NCBI RefSeq assembly: GCF_018069805.1
Contig: NZ_JAGPYN010000032.1
Coordinates: 1 to 43,414, forward strand
Length of the DNA stretch: 43,414 nucleotides
Direction: 5' to 3'
Source: Pseudoalteromonas ostreae
GTDB taxonomy: Bacteria > Pseudomonadota > Gammaproteobacteria > Enterobacterales > Alteromonadaceae
Shown here: one piece after another, positions 36,040 to 43,414 of the stretch
Layout of the letters: each line of letters starts with the position of its first letter
Numbering within the stretch: the stretch's first letter is position 1
Notes under the pieces: generated by a model
What the model was told of the DNA's origin: nothing
Databases searched by the model: none
The model's input: the letters and a program-made list of their open reading frames with translations, nothing else
Translations under genes and position numbers: made by a program

Positions 36040-36759
36040 CTATTTTGAGTTAATCGCTAGCTTAAGCTCCTCTTTAGCCTTAGCAGTAGTAATTTTTGCT
36101 GTTCGCTTTTCAATTTGCATCAACAGAAACGTCGTTTTGTTATCCTTGTTATCTTGAATACCCTTTTCAACGACACTGAGATTAGTAAAAGTAGACGCTA
36201 AAGAACAAGATCCTATCGCGGCTGTGCCGGCCAACAATTGCTTTTGCGACACCATTCTTGCAGCAGCAGCTGTACCTTTAGGTACTTCTAACTCTATAAT
36301 AGCCTTATTCTTTTTCCATTTATTAATTTGCTTTAGCGCTGCGGGGTGAGACGCCAACTGAGTGATTGTCTGATTACTTTCAAGCTCGTCTTTATTCATC
36401 AGAACACACATCTCAATCGGTATTGTGATAGCAGCAATGACCTTGCGAATTTTATACTGCTCAAGCGCCTCAACCGTTGCTTTAACTAAGCGCCCTTCAA
36501 TGGTTGAGTTTTCCACAGCGCTAAATGCCAACGCGCTTTGCTGAGCAGCCAGCTGAAATGTGTTCGTCGGAGAACCAGCAAATACCACTTCATCCTTCAA
36601 TGATGGCTCATTTAAAAACAACTGAGTAATAGCTGTATCGTTAAAGCTACCAGCAGAAGCCTGTACATACACTTTCGCCCAACTAGGTGTTGATGCCAAA
36701 GTTAAACTCGCTAATAACAACATTCTCAATTTATTTCTTAAATAAGTATCTTTTTTCAT
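36040..36759 (-). CDS. Exported prephenate-dehydratase-like protein
   Basis: 239 aa with a Sec signal peptide (about 1-28, ending TPSWA). The mature part follows the prephenate dehydratase fold order: AGSFNDTAITQLF, VENSTIEG, HPAALKQINKW, GTAAAARMV, GTAAIGS and IQDNKDNKTTFLLM. In true enzymes the last motif contains T-R-F; here it reads TTF, so Arg is lost though Thr remains. No ACT domain is present. It could be a periplasmic dehydratase relative (phenylalanine or bacilysin-type chemistry) or a degenerate binding protein. It has no operon partner and lies between RAYT fragments. Confidence 0.65.
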   Translation of the reverse strand: MKKDTYLRNKLRMLLLASLTLASTPSWAKVYVQASAGSFNDTAITQLFLNEPSLKDEVVFAGSPTNTFQLAAQQSALAFSAVENSTIEGRLVKATVEALEQYKIRKVIAAITIPIEMCVLMNKDELESNQTITQLASHPAALKQINKWKKNKAIIELEVPKGTAAAARMVSQKQLLAGTAAIGSCSLASTFTNLSVVEKGIQDNKDNKTTFLLMQIEKRTAKITTAKAKEELKLAINSK

Positions 36760-36924
36760 AAAATTACACCCGCGCCTTTTGCGTTTAGCCTATATAAGTT
36801 TGATATTCTATGTCTAACAGGCAACAAAAGCGAAAGATATTGAATGATTATCAAATGCGATGTTATTAACTAAATTCATTCCTGTGGTAATAGAAACACA
36901 AAAAATACACAATAAAACAAAGCG

Positions 36925-37905
36925 TTAAATCAGCTCCTTCATAATACTTTCAAAAATAGCATCTAATTGTTTTGAAAATTGCTTATCTTTTCTGCGCTTT
37001 TTCCTTATTTGATGAGTAATAAAACTCACTGAGCCACTATGACCAAGGTTAAAATACTCTGCAATATTACTTAACTTTTCAGCCAAAACCTCTTGGCAAA
37101 AATACATAGCAACTTTACGCCCTTCAAATCCTTTGCTTGGCCCTTTAAGTACACTGGTAATTTTAGATAGCGGGCAAGCATAATAATCAGCAACCGCCAT
37201 GACCACCTCATTCATTGTGATATTCGGTTTTAGTTGCTGTAAAACCTCAGGCTCGGGGCTATTTATCAACTGAGTATTTTTCAGCCAACGTTTAAAACCA
37301 TCACTGCCCAAAACCGATGCAATATTACCTTTGTCGTAAAAGTCAGTGAGTTCATCACTGCCACCCCTTAATACATAAGCTTTGTACTGCTTAAACTTGT
37401 GACGATGACCCAGCATTTGATAAGTAAAGTCGCGCGTAAGCCATTCTGGTGGTTTTACTTTCCCGGTATAAGCTGGGTAGCTCGACCAAGAATAGTGCGC
37501 TAAGTCATCCACCAGCGGCATGGTCATATCAATAGGATTGCGATGAATGTAGCGGCTTAATTGCAGCAGATACTCATCTTTCTCGACCAATATCGCTTTA
37601 TACCTCCCACGAAATAATGGCCCATCGGTATGCTTCAACTTATTATATCGCTGAGTATACACCCCATTAATATGGCGCATAACACGACCTAAATTCGCTT
37701 TGGGTGTTTCAATCAACAGATGATAGTGGTTCGTCATAAGGCAATACGCATGAATAACGCAATCAAAGCGCGCTTGTGCCTCACCCAATGTTGTTAAAAA
37801 GGCTTGAAAGTATAATTCGTCATGAAAGGTATTTTGCCGTCCGCGCCCACGGTTCATAACATGATAAAAAGCATGTTCGTACTCAATTCGTTGTGGCCTT
37901 GGCAT
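36925..37905 (-). CDS. RAYT-type Y1 transposase (REP-associated), intact copy
   Basis: 326 aa. The Y1_Tnp domain (about 5-150) has the metal-binding HYH in LMTNHYHLLIETP, the DGPLFRGRYKAILVE motif, and YLLQLSRYIHRNPI with the candidate nucleophilic Tyr. The C-terminal part (about 225-320) includes a helix-turn-helix-like stretch (LSNIAEYFNLGHSGSVSFITHQIR), as in larger RAYTs. It nicks and joins single-stranded DNA at its own repeat ends. The stop differs from the version encoded in the repeat array (KELI here, KQVN there), and no GGGGTCAG right end follows it. Its left end is at 37951-37980. Confidence 0.92.
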   Translation of the reverse strand: MPRPQRIEYEHAFYHVMNRGRGRQNTFHDELYFQAFLTTLGEAQARFDCVIHAYCLMTNHYHLLIETPKANLGRVMRHINGVYTQRYNKLKHTDGPLFRGRYKAILVEKDEYLLQLSRYIHRNPIDMTMPLVDDLAHYSWSSYPAYTGKVKPPEWLTRDFTYQMLGHRHKFKQYKAYVLRGGSDELTDFYDKGNIASVLGSDGFKRWLKNTQLINSPEPEVLQQLKPNITMNEVVMAVADYYACPLSKITSVLKGPSKGFEGRKVAMYFCQEVLAEKLSNIAEYFNLGHSGSVSFITHQIRKKRRKDKQFSKQLDAIFESIMKELI

Positions 37906-37911
37906 TGTGAA

Positions 37912-37986
37912 CTACCTGTTTTAATAATACTACTTTGAAGGTAGTCGACTTATGTCATGAAGCAAGTGATTTGACCCCTTTTCTTT
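37912..37986 (-). repeat. RAYT left end with subterminal hairpin
   Basis: Between the intact transposase start and the truncated copy. CTACCT (37912-37917) pairs with AGGTAG (37939-37944), giving a GTAG-containing stem-loop. It is followed on the plus strand by TATGTCATGAAGCAAGTGATTTGACCCCTT (in two halves, 37951-37980). The end matches the right-end core in inverted orientation with AA/GT differences next to GGGGTCA, so the element has imperfect terminal inverted repeats. Confidence 0.85.
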
Positions 37987-38600
37987 TTAAAACCATCACT
38001 ACCCAAAACCGATGCAATATTACCTTTGTCGTAAAAGTCAGTGAGTTCATCACTGCTACCTCGTAACACATAAGCTTTGTACTGCTTAAACTTGTGACGA
38101 TGACCCAGCATTTGATAAGTAAAGTCGCGCGTAAGCCATTCTGGTGGCTTTACTTTCCCGATATAAGCTGGGTAGCTCGACCAAGGATAGTGCGCTAAGT
38201 CATCCACCAGCGGCATGGTCATATCAATAGGATTGCGATGGATATAGCGGCTTAATTGCAGCAGATACTCATCTTTTTCGACCAATATCGCTTTATACCT
38301 CCCACGAAATAATGGCCCATCGGTATGCTTCAACTTATTATATCGCTGAGTATACACCCCATTAATATGGCGCATAACACGGCCTAAATTCGCTTTGGGT
38401 GTTTCAATCAACAGATGATAGTGGTTCGTCATAAGGCAATATGCATGAATAACGCAATCAAAGCGCGCTTGTGCCTCACCCAATGTTGTTAAAAAGGCTT
38501 GAAAGTATAATTCGTCGTGAAAGGTATTTTGCCGTCCGCGCCCACGGTTCATAACATGATAAAAAGCATGTTCGTACTCAATTCGTTGTGGCCTTGGCAT
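37950..38600 (-). pseudogene. Truncated second RAYT copy
   Basis: The first ~205 residues are almost identical to the intact copy (only a few substitutions, such as S/P, T/I and G/S), then it breaks after GSDGFK where the left end of the first copy begins. The last residues KKRGQITCFMT are translated repeat, not transposase. The Y1 domain is complete but the C-terminal helix-turn-helix region is gone. The closeness of the copies implies a recent duplication or insertion of one into the other. Confidence 0.9.
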
Positions 38601-38646
38601 TGTGAACTACCTGTTTTAATAATACTCCTTTGAAGGTAGTCGACTT

Positions 38647-38780
38647 ATGTCATGAAGCAAGTGATTTGACCCCTTTTTCTTACTAGTGATTTGACCCCTT
38701 TTTATGTCATGAAGCAAGTGATTTGACCCCTTTTTCTACTCCTTTATGTCATGAAGCAAGTGATTTGACCCCTTTTTCTA
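38647..38780 (-). repeat. Tandem RAYT left ends (4 copies)
   Basis: On the plus strand, copies of TCATGAAGCAAGTGATTTGA followed by CCCCTTTTT lie at about 38650-38678, 38705-38735 and 38748-38777, with a shortened copy (GTGATTTGACCCC only) at 38687-38700. Spacers such as TTCTACTCC recur, so the array arose by local duplication. Confidence 0.9.
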
Positions 38781-38783
38781 CTC

Positions 38784-38913
38784 CATAACATGATAAAAAG
38801 CATGTTCGTACTCAATTCGTTGTGGCCTTGGCATTGTGAACTACCTGTTTTTAATAATACTCCTTTGAAGGTAGTCGACTTATGTCATGAAGCAAGTGAT
38901 TTGACCCCTTTTT
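38784..38913 (-). pseudogene. RAYT 5' fragment plus its left end
   Basis: Codons 1-17 of the transposase (MPRPQRIEYEHAFYHVM, ATG at 38834) are preserved, together with the upstream hairpin region and a complete left end (38881-38913). The rest of the gene is missing. The left end runs directly into the truncated effector gene and supplies its stop codon. Confidence 0.88.
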
Positions 38914-39339
38914 TTACAAACTCGGTTAATGTTTTCCCATTTTGCCCTAAAATAACTCCTCTTTTAGATACATCAGCCGTCACATGTTTATACTCTTTCG
39001 ATCTGTGAATCAGATTATTCCCAGCTCTTTCTCTGTTGTATTTGAGTTCGCTAACAGTATAGTCTTCCTCATTAACAGAAAAATTATACATAAGTTGTTT
39101 AACACGACCATCATCTTTAATCTTATTCTGTTTATCATGAATTCCTGATATCGGCACTCTTGCAGAAACATTATGAATAGACGAGTATTTTCTCTCCCCC
39201 CAGTCCTTCCCCTTTCAAAACTAAACTCGTGAGTTCTTTTATCTCCTATACTTTTTGAGTTTATATTGTTTTTTTTATGTCCAATAGGACCGGAAACCGC
39301 CATTCTTTTACTGTCTTTCTTCTGCAATGGTTCATACAT
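38885..39339 (-). pseudogene. Broken CIS cargo gene A (frameshifted and RAYT-truncated)
   Basis: The ATG at 39339 opens MYEPLQKKDSKRMAVSG, a leader shared with cargo C (MYAALQKKDKK). About residue 48 the frame breaks at a G6 tract (39196-39201, plus strand C6); one more G would continue as ERKYSSIHNVSARVPISG. The new frame runs to TLTEFV and then KKGVKSLAS-stop, which is translated RAYT left end. So the original 3' end is lost. No catalytic motif is visible in the remaining ~150 codons. The coding DNA is more AT-rich than the CIS operon. Confidence 0.8.
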
Positions 39340-39369
39340 ATCTCAAACCTTTTTAATTGGGCTTTAACC

Positions 39370-39456
39370 ATTGTTATAGGCTTTCTTTATTGCCTATAAC
39401 AATGAGGCTAAAAAGCGTTTTAATGATTTTTAGGTTTTGTTATGGGCTTGATTTTG
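39370..39456. repeat. Cassette-boundary inverted repeats upstream of cargo A
   Basis: ATTGTTATAGGC (39370-39381) and GCCTATAACAAT (39392-39403) form a perfect 12-bp stem with a 10-nt loop. A third copy of the arm, TTGTTATGGGC, lies about 50 bp further (to about 39456) and can pair instead with the middle arm, with CTAAAAA/TTTTTAG pairing inside. The block repeats, at the same distance from the start codon, before cargo B. Confidence 0.85.
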
Positions 39457-39504
39457 AGGGTATCATGATAGTGGTATTATACGCGCGACAGACAGTTATC
39501 AAAC

Positions 39505-42129
39505 TCAAACAACGTCAAGGCATTCGAATTCAAATTTGTAGTTACTGCTATCCTTATTTTTATGGTTTACTACTTCGGTAGTCTTATGATTTGGTAACAT
39601 CAGAATATTTGATAGAATGATCGTTATGTCGTATTTTTTTTCATCACTTAAATACACATTAATTTGGTCAACCACGTCACTTAAAGTAATTGTCTTTACC
39701 CATTCTGCAGATCTAAATTGTACACTTGGCTCCCACTTCGTTATATTGCCTTCGTTAATCACAGTATTTACATGATGATGACTCCCATTTGCAGTCCCTT
39801 TTTTGATGCCGATTTTCAAATCCCCTTTGTACCAATATCCTTGTCCAAGAGCACTCACTAAATATTTTTTATCTTCAATCAGCTTTCTTGTATATTCAAA
39901 AGATACAATGGCAGTCGAAAAATCATTTTTAAGATTAACAGGTGCCCCTGTATGCAAAATATATATTTCATCGAAATTAAAAATACTCTTATAATTATCG
40001 TTCGCTATAAACAATTCAATTACATAATTAACTTCAGCCTTCTCCTTATGTTTTGACATTAAAGGTATTGCACGGGTTTCATCCCATTGTAAAATCATTG
40101 CCATTGCCTGATGCATCAAAGGTTGGCCTAGTTTGCTAAACCCCGATAGCACATGATTTGTTTTGTCATTTCCTATTTTATCAAGCAGATCAAAGTTCTC
40201 TTTACGATCAATGAAGAAGCGTAATAAATTTACTGCCTCAATTTGCTTGAACTCTTCAGCAGGTAAGTTAGTAGTCCGTAGAACTTTTTCTACATCTTTA
40301 TTCGACCATAAATTAGGTTGAGATAGAAACCAAATGGCAACATTCTTTTCAGAGTCTGTTTCGATTAATTTTTTAATGTCCCTTTCATTCGGTTTTTTTA
40401 GTATTGATGCTTTTAACGTATTGATAAGACCCTCTGGGCTAAATTGCTTCATGCCTTTTTCTCTATCATCAGGATTGTATGCAACTCCATAATCTGGTGC
40501 AAAATCCATTATTTCATGCAAGGTATGATACGGTATGTTGATGTGGTCATAATCTTTTCTCCAGTAAGCCATTATGGCCCATGCTATAGCTGATATTTCT
40601 TCTGTAGTACCTCCTGCTTTTTGAGTCATAGCCATCATCCTGGCAGCAGAAAAGGAATGCCTACCATACATCGGGATCCCGTTTTTTCGGGCGTATTTAT
40701 ATGACGGATGATTCTCTTCATCACTTACCCTAACCCGGTCATCTTTGTTCGCAACACCATTAGGCATGAACTCGGGTTTTATGAGACCTCCACCATCTTT
40801 TTGGCCATTATGCATAATAGTACTTTCTGGTCTATCATAATCTACTCGTTTTGGTTTACCATCAAAGTCTAATACAGTTGCATGCGGATCCTTAAGATCA
40901 ATCTTATCATTCTCCATAAAATAGTGCATAAGGTCGTGCAAGGTTCCAGTCTTTTCTTCGAAGGAATAGTTTTCCGGATTTTTTAGTACATCGTCATATT
41001 TATTTGGGAGATCATGCCCTGGACGAGGATTGTTCTTGAAGTAATTTTGGTAAATGTTCCATCGCTTCTTCTTAGGTCCTTTGCCCGTTTTTTGTGGATT
41101 ATCAATTTCTTTCATTATATCAGCCGCTTTCCCATCAGCATCAATCCATTGCTTAATTTTAATAAGAATGGAATTCAGATGATGATCAATAGCATCACTT
41201 TTATGAATATCTTCTGCTAGTTCTTTCTCTCTATGTCTTGCTGCTTTGGCCTTTACCCATCCGTGTAAGGCAAAAGCTAACTCTTTATGCGTATTATAAG
41301 CTCTCGCCTGATATTTTCTGCCAAAATCCACATTTTTACTATCGGCTTTATCTCCGGGCTTGTCTTCTATCCATTTTTTTAATTGTCGCCTTAATTTACC
41401 CCCGTCATCAGCTCTAATATCATCAATAACTTTTTTCTCATATTCATTCGCATCGTTTAGTTTGGACAACATTTCAAGGGCAATTTGAGTTATTAATTTG
41501 TTCAAAGCCAGAACATGGTCACCACCAGGGTTACCAACAACTTCTTCCTTGTACTTTTTTGTATAGTCCGTATTGTCAACTATTAAATATCTTTGAATCA
41601 AAGGCTTACTTCCATATTGAACAGAAACAGAAGTCGGTTGTTTCGCTGCAGATGTACCACATTGCAGTGCTTTAGACCCCATAGTATCTGCCTCATACTC
41701 AAGCCCTATATCATCATTTACATTGACTTGACCTTTCAATTGCTTGGTTGGTTTAACCCTACCTTGTTTTTGTTGAACAACGTGCCACGCTTCATGAGGC
41801 AAATGTTTCTCTTGTCCTACCCCTAAATGGATCTCAGTCCCTCGCGCATAAGCATGGGCTTGTAATTGAGCAGGTTTATCAGAGTTATAATGTACCTTTA
41901 CGTCATCCATTGAGTAACCAGAAAGGTTTTCAATGCCAGATTTTAACTTATCAGGCAAACCAGTATTATTAGCGCTTTGTGCCTTATAGCCGCTTTGGCC
42001 CGACACGTATCGGCCCGCACGGGTATAAGTTCTCAATTGGGTAGGTTTTGTTGGTGAATGACTGGATGTTATCGCCGGACGCTTTGTAATACCTTTATTT
42101 TCTTTTGACTTTTCCTTTTGTTCATACAT
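39505..42129 (-). CDS. CIS cargo B: DUF4157 (eCIS-associated) protein with unknown C-terminal toxin-like part
   Basis: 874 aa. Residues 1-60 are a basic, Ser/Thr/Lys-rich leader. Residues about 61-160 are a DUF4157 domain with the metalloprotease-like HEAWH at 112-116 and the later EYEADTMG; DUF4157 is strongly associated with eCIS cargo. After a possible processing region (SKPLIQRYLIVDN, about 175) come about 690 residues I do not recognise, with HGWVKAKAARHREKE, DYDRPESTIMHNG, GRHSFSAARMM and LHEIMDF as landmarks. No signal peptide. It probably travels in or on the injection particle. The start has GAG near the ATG and a conserved hairpin upstream. Confidence 0.8.
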   Translation of the reverse strand: MYEQKEKSKENKGITKRPAITSSHSPTKPTQLRTYTRAGRYVSGQSGYKAQSANNTGLPDKLKSGIENLSGYSMDDVKVHYNSDKPAQLQAHAYARGTEIHLGVGQEKHLPHEAWHVVQQKQGRVKPTKQLKGQVNVNDDIGLEYEADTMGSKALQCGTSAAKQPTSVSVQYGSKPLIQRYLIVDNTDYTKKYKEEVVGNPGGDHVLALNKLITQIALEMLSKLNDANEYEKKVIDDIRADDGGKLRRQLKKWIEDKPGDKADSKNVDFGRKYQARAYNTHKELAFALHGWVKAKAARHREKELAEDIHKSDAIDHHLNSILIKIKQWIDADGKAADIMKEIDNPQKTGKGPKKKRWNIYQNYFKNNPRPGHDLPNKYDDVLKNPENYSFEEKTGTLHDLMHYFMENDKIDLKDPHATVLDFDGKPKRVDYDRPESTIMHNGQKDGGGLIKPEFMPNGVANKDDRVRVSDEENHPSYKYARKNGIPMYGRHSFSAARMMAMTQKAGGTTEEISAIAWAIMAYWRKDYDHINIPYHTLHEIMDFAPDYGVAYNPDDREKGMKQFSPEGLINTLKASILKKPNERDIKKLIETDSEKNVAIWFLSQPNLWSNKDVEKVLRTTNLPAEEFKQIEAVNLLRFFIDRKENFDLLDKIGNDKTNHVLSGFSKLGQPLMHQAMAMILQWDETRAIPLMSKHKEKAEVNYVIELFIANDNYKSIFNFDEIYILHTGAPVNLKNDFSTAIVSFEYTRKLIEDKKYLVSALGQGYWYKGDLKIGIKKGTANGSHHHVNTVINEGNITKWEPSVQFRSAEWVKTITLSDVVDQINVYLSDEKKYDITIILSNILMLPNHKTTEVVNHKNKDSSNYKFEFECLDVV

Positions 42130-42427
42130 ATCTCAAACCTTTTAAAATTGGATTTTATTCATTGTTATAGGCTTTCTTCTGTTGCCTATAACAATTTGGC
42201 TAAAAGACGTTTTTAATGGATTTTAGGTTTTGTTATGGGCTAAGATGGAGGTGTTCTTGCGATGGGAATTTTGTAGCTTAAAGGCAGCGAAAAAAGTATT
42301 ATGAAGCAACAGACTTAACCCATTCATTGGTTTGTCCTTGTTATTTAAAATAATTATCTTTATGATAGTGGTTAATTCATTGATTAAGACTCAATCACTA
42401 TAAATTCCAATTGACAAATACCGACAA
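42130..42427. other. Intergenic region between cargo C and B: cassette boundary and RAYT relic
   Basis: The first ~130 bp repeat the block upstream of cargo A: arms ATTGTTATAGGC (42161-42172) and GCCTATAACAAT (42184-42195), then CTAAAA/TTTTAG and TTTTGTTATGGGC. A degenerate RAYT right end, AGTATTATGAAGCAA followed by CAGACTTAACCC, lies at 42295-42321. The remaining ~100 bp have no visible gene or motif. Confidence 0.8.
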
Positions 42428-43360
42428 TCAATCATTGGCCTTTTTTTTCAATTCATCTTCCATGTTCGCTTTTCCTAACTCTCCAATTGCCTTTAATCTA
42501 TTTTTTAACTTTCCAGGCACATCATCTGGTTGCTTTAATTTATATTTTAGATATTTATTGTACTCTTCAAGATCAGTCAGTTCATATTTCGGTGATTCGA
42601 ACCATATTTCATTTTTAAACATTTTTATATCGCTAATATGGTTTTCCCCCACTTTCCAAAGCATAATTTTTCCAGAATTTTTATTGGCTGCCTTATGCAT
42701 TGCCATGCTTCGCCTTCGTACTAATGATCTAAAGTTTTCCTTGCTTTCGAGTTTTACTACATCAAGGAGAGCCTCCCTCAGTTGCCACAGCCTTTTTCCT
42801 TGCCTATTAAATTTTCCCTTATCAGCTTTCATTCGCATATAACTTTTAGTTATTTCAGCTATTTTTATAGCTATTGCCACAGGTGGTTCTGGTAACCCTT
42901 TTTCACCTACAACCACATTTTCTTGGAAGTTATAATTCCAATTAATAAATTCGATTTCTAATTCTCCTATCAGATTTTCTCCATTCTCGATAACTATGTT
43001 CAGACCTTCAGGGGTGGCTGGAACCTTATCATTTTGAAGATCACTTATATGCTGATCATACTCCATTAACCGATTGATCATTCTTAAATGTGTTGGATCA
43101 CCTATTTCCTTGCCGCCCATGTCATTTCTAAGCAGCTCATTTTCCAGTCTGTAAACACCTTTATCACTGGTCTCTCTTGCCCAAATACCAAACTCTTTAC
43201 TTCGGCGTTTCTCTGATTCATCATGGTCTTCCCCAACTAAATTCAGCTTACTTGGATTAATTTTTAGTTGTATGGGTTTATTCGACAATTTTTTTCTTTT
43301 AGTAATAGAGTCGTTTATGGGACTACATTTTTTGTCTTTTTTTTGTAATGCGGCATACAT
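42428..43360 (-). CDS. CIS cargo C: leader-bearing protein of unknown activity
   Basis: 310 aa. The leader MYAALQKKDKKCSPINDSITKRKK resembles that of cargo A. After NKPIQLKI comes KLNLVGEDHDESEKRRSKEF (about 38-57), which stands out for its acidic/His cluster (GEDHDES) and paired Arg; it could be a metal or catalytic site. The rest is helical and charged, with no signal peptide, Cys-rich motif or membrane segment, and no recognised toxin family. It lacks DUF4157. The assignment as cargo rests on the shared leader, orientation and upstream block. Confidence 0.6.
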   Translation of the reverse strand: MYAALQKKDKKCSPINDSITKRKKLSNKPIQLKINPSKLNLVGEDHDESEKRRSKEFGIWARETSDKGVYRLENELLRNDMGGKEIGDPTHLRMINRLMEYDQHISDLQNDKVPATPEGLNIVIENGENLIGELEIEFINWNYNFQENVVVGEKGLPEPPVAIAIKIAEITKSYMRMKADKGKFNRQGKRLWQLREALLDVVKLESKENFRSLVRRRSMAMHKAANKNSGKIMLWKVGENHISDIKMFKNEIWFESPKYELTDLEEYNKYLKYKLKQPDDVPGKLKNRLKAIGELGKANMEDELKKKAND

Positions 43361-43414
43361 ATCTTAAACCTTATTTAAATTGGATTTTAGAGAATATTAT
43401 AGGCTTGATCTTGA
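43361..43414. repeat. Start of a third cassette-boundary block (cut by window)
   Basis: The 54 bp before cargo C's start match the corresponding part of the A and B upstream regions (ATCTTAAACC, AATTGGATTTTAG), and ATTATAGGCTTG falls at the same distance as the first hairpin arm. The rest lies outside the window. Confidence 0.7.

Noticed and set aside
42184..42195. Rho-independent terminator at the cassette hairpin
   Set aside because: The stem is perfect, but no T-run follows on either strand and the hairpin lies only 30 bp before a start codon.

Overview
The window looks like chromosomal DNA of a marine gammaproteobacterium, most likely Pseudoalteromonas or a close relative. This rests on the moderately AT-rich coding style, the 16S rRNA 5' end at the left edge, a secreted S8 protease with two PPC domains of the kind common in Pseudoalteromonas and Alteromonas, a tRNA-Ile2(CAT), and a MAC-like contractile injection system. 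The genus is an inference; no database search was possible.

Region 1 (1-12,000) is mostly ordinary chromosome. The 5' end of a 16S rRNA gene on the minus strand is preceded by a boxA and two tandem stringent-type promoters. Next comes an arsenic operon on the plus strand: an ArsC-ArsR fusion, a GAPDH and ArsJ, behind a promoter whose -10 lies inside a 26-bp perfect palindrome. A divergent EAL phosphodiesterase/BLUF photoreceptor pair follows, then small unknown genes, tRNA-Ile2, a TonB-like membrane-anchored protein, a HI0933/YhiN flavoprotein and the exported subtilisin-like protease. A convergent hairpin terminator closes this part.

Region 2 (11,905-35,140, all minus strand) is an extracellular contractile injection system of the Afp/PVC/MAC class. 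In transcription order it encodes a 117-aa protein, a 3-TM holin, sheath, tube, second tube protein, an Afp6-type DUF5908 peptide, Afp7-like LysM adaptor, Afp8-like gp27/gp5 spike, gp25, a baseplate J protein (Afp11), an Afp12-like wedge protein, a 1650-aa fibre, a 1158-aa tape measure protein, two unknown proteins and a 2-TM protein. No Afp10-type PAAR tip, Afp15-type AAA+ ATPase or Afp16-type DUF4255 terminator is recognisable in the window. Two simple repeats lie where they could change the particle: a G10 tract near the 3' end of the fibre gene (one-base slips in either direction stop translation within about ten codons) and five in-frame 9-bp units (Ala-Asn-Val) in the tape measure gene.

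Region 3 (35,200-38,915) is a mobile-element zone. An intact RAYT-type (Y1/REP-associated) transposase, a near-identical truncated copy, a 5' fragment and a degraded 3' relic are flanked by arrays of the element's own ends: right-end copies pile up next to the CIS operon, left-end copies next to the effectors. An exported prephenate-dehydratase-like protein sits inside this zone.

Region 4 (38,885-43,414, minus strand) holds three genes that start alike (MYE/MYA, then a Lys-rich stretch) and share a conserved upstream block of inverted repeats. The middle one has a DUF4157 domain, a hallmark of eCIS cargo, so I read these as cargo/effector genes arranged like cassettes. The gene nearest the RAYT zone is broken by a frameshift at a G tract and truncated by a RAYT left end. 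A possible working model is: holin-assisted release of MAC-like particles, a switchable fibre tip for target choice, and a replaceable set of leader-tagged cargo genes.
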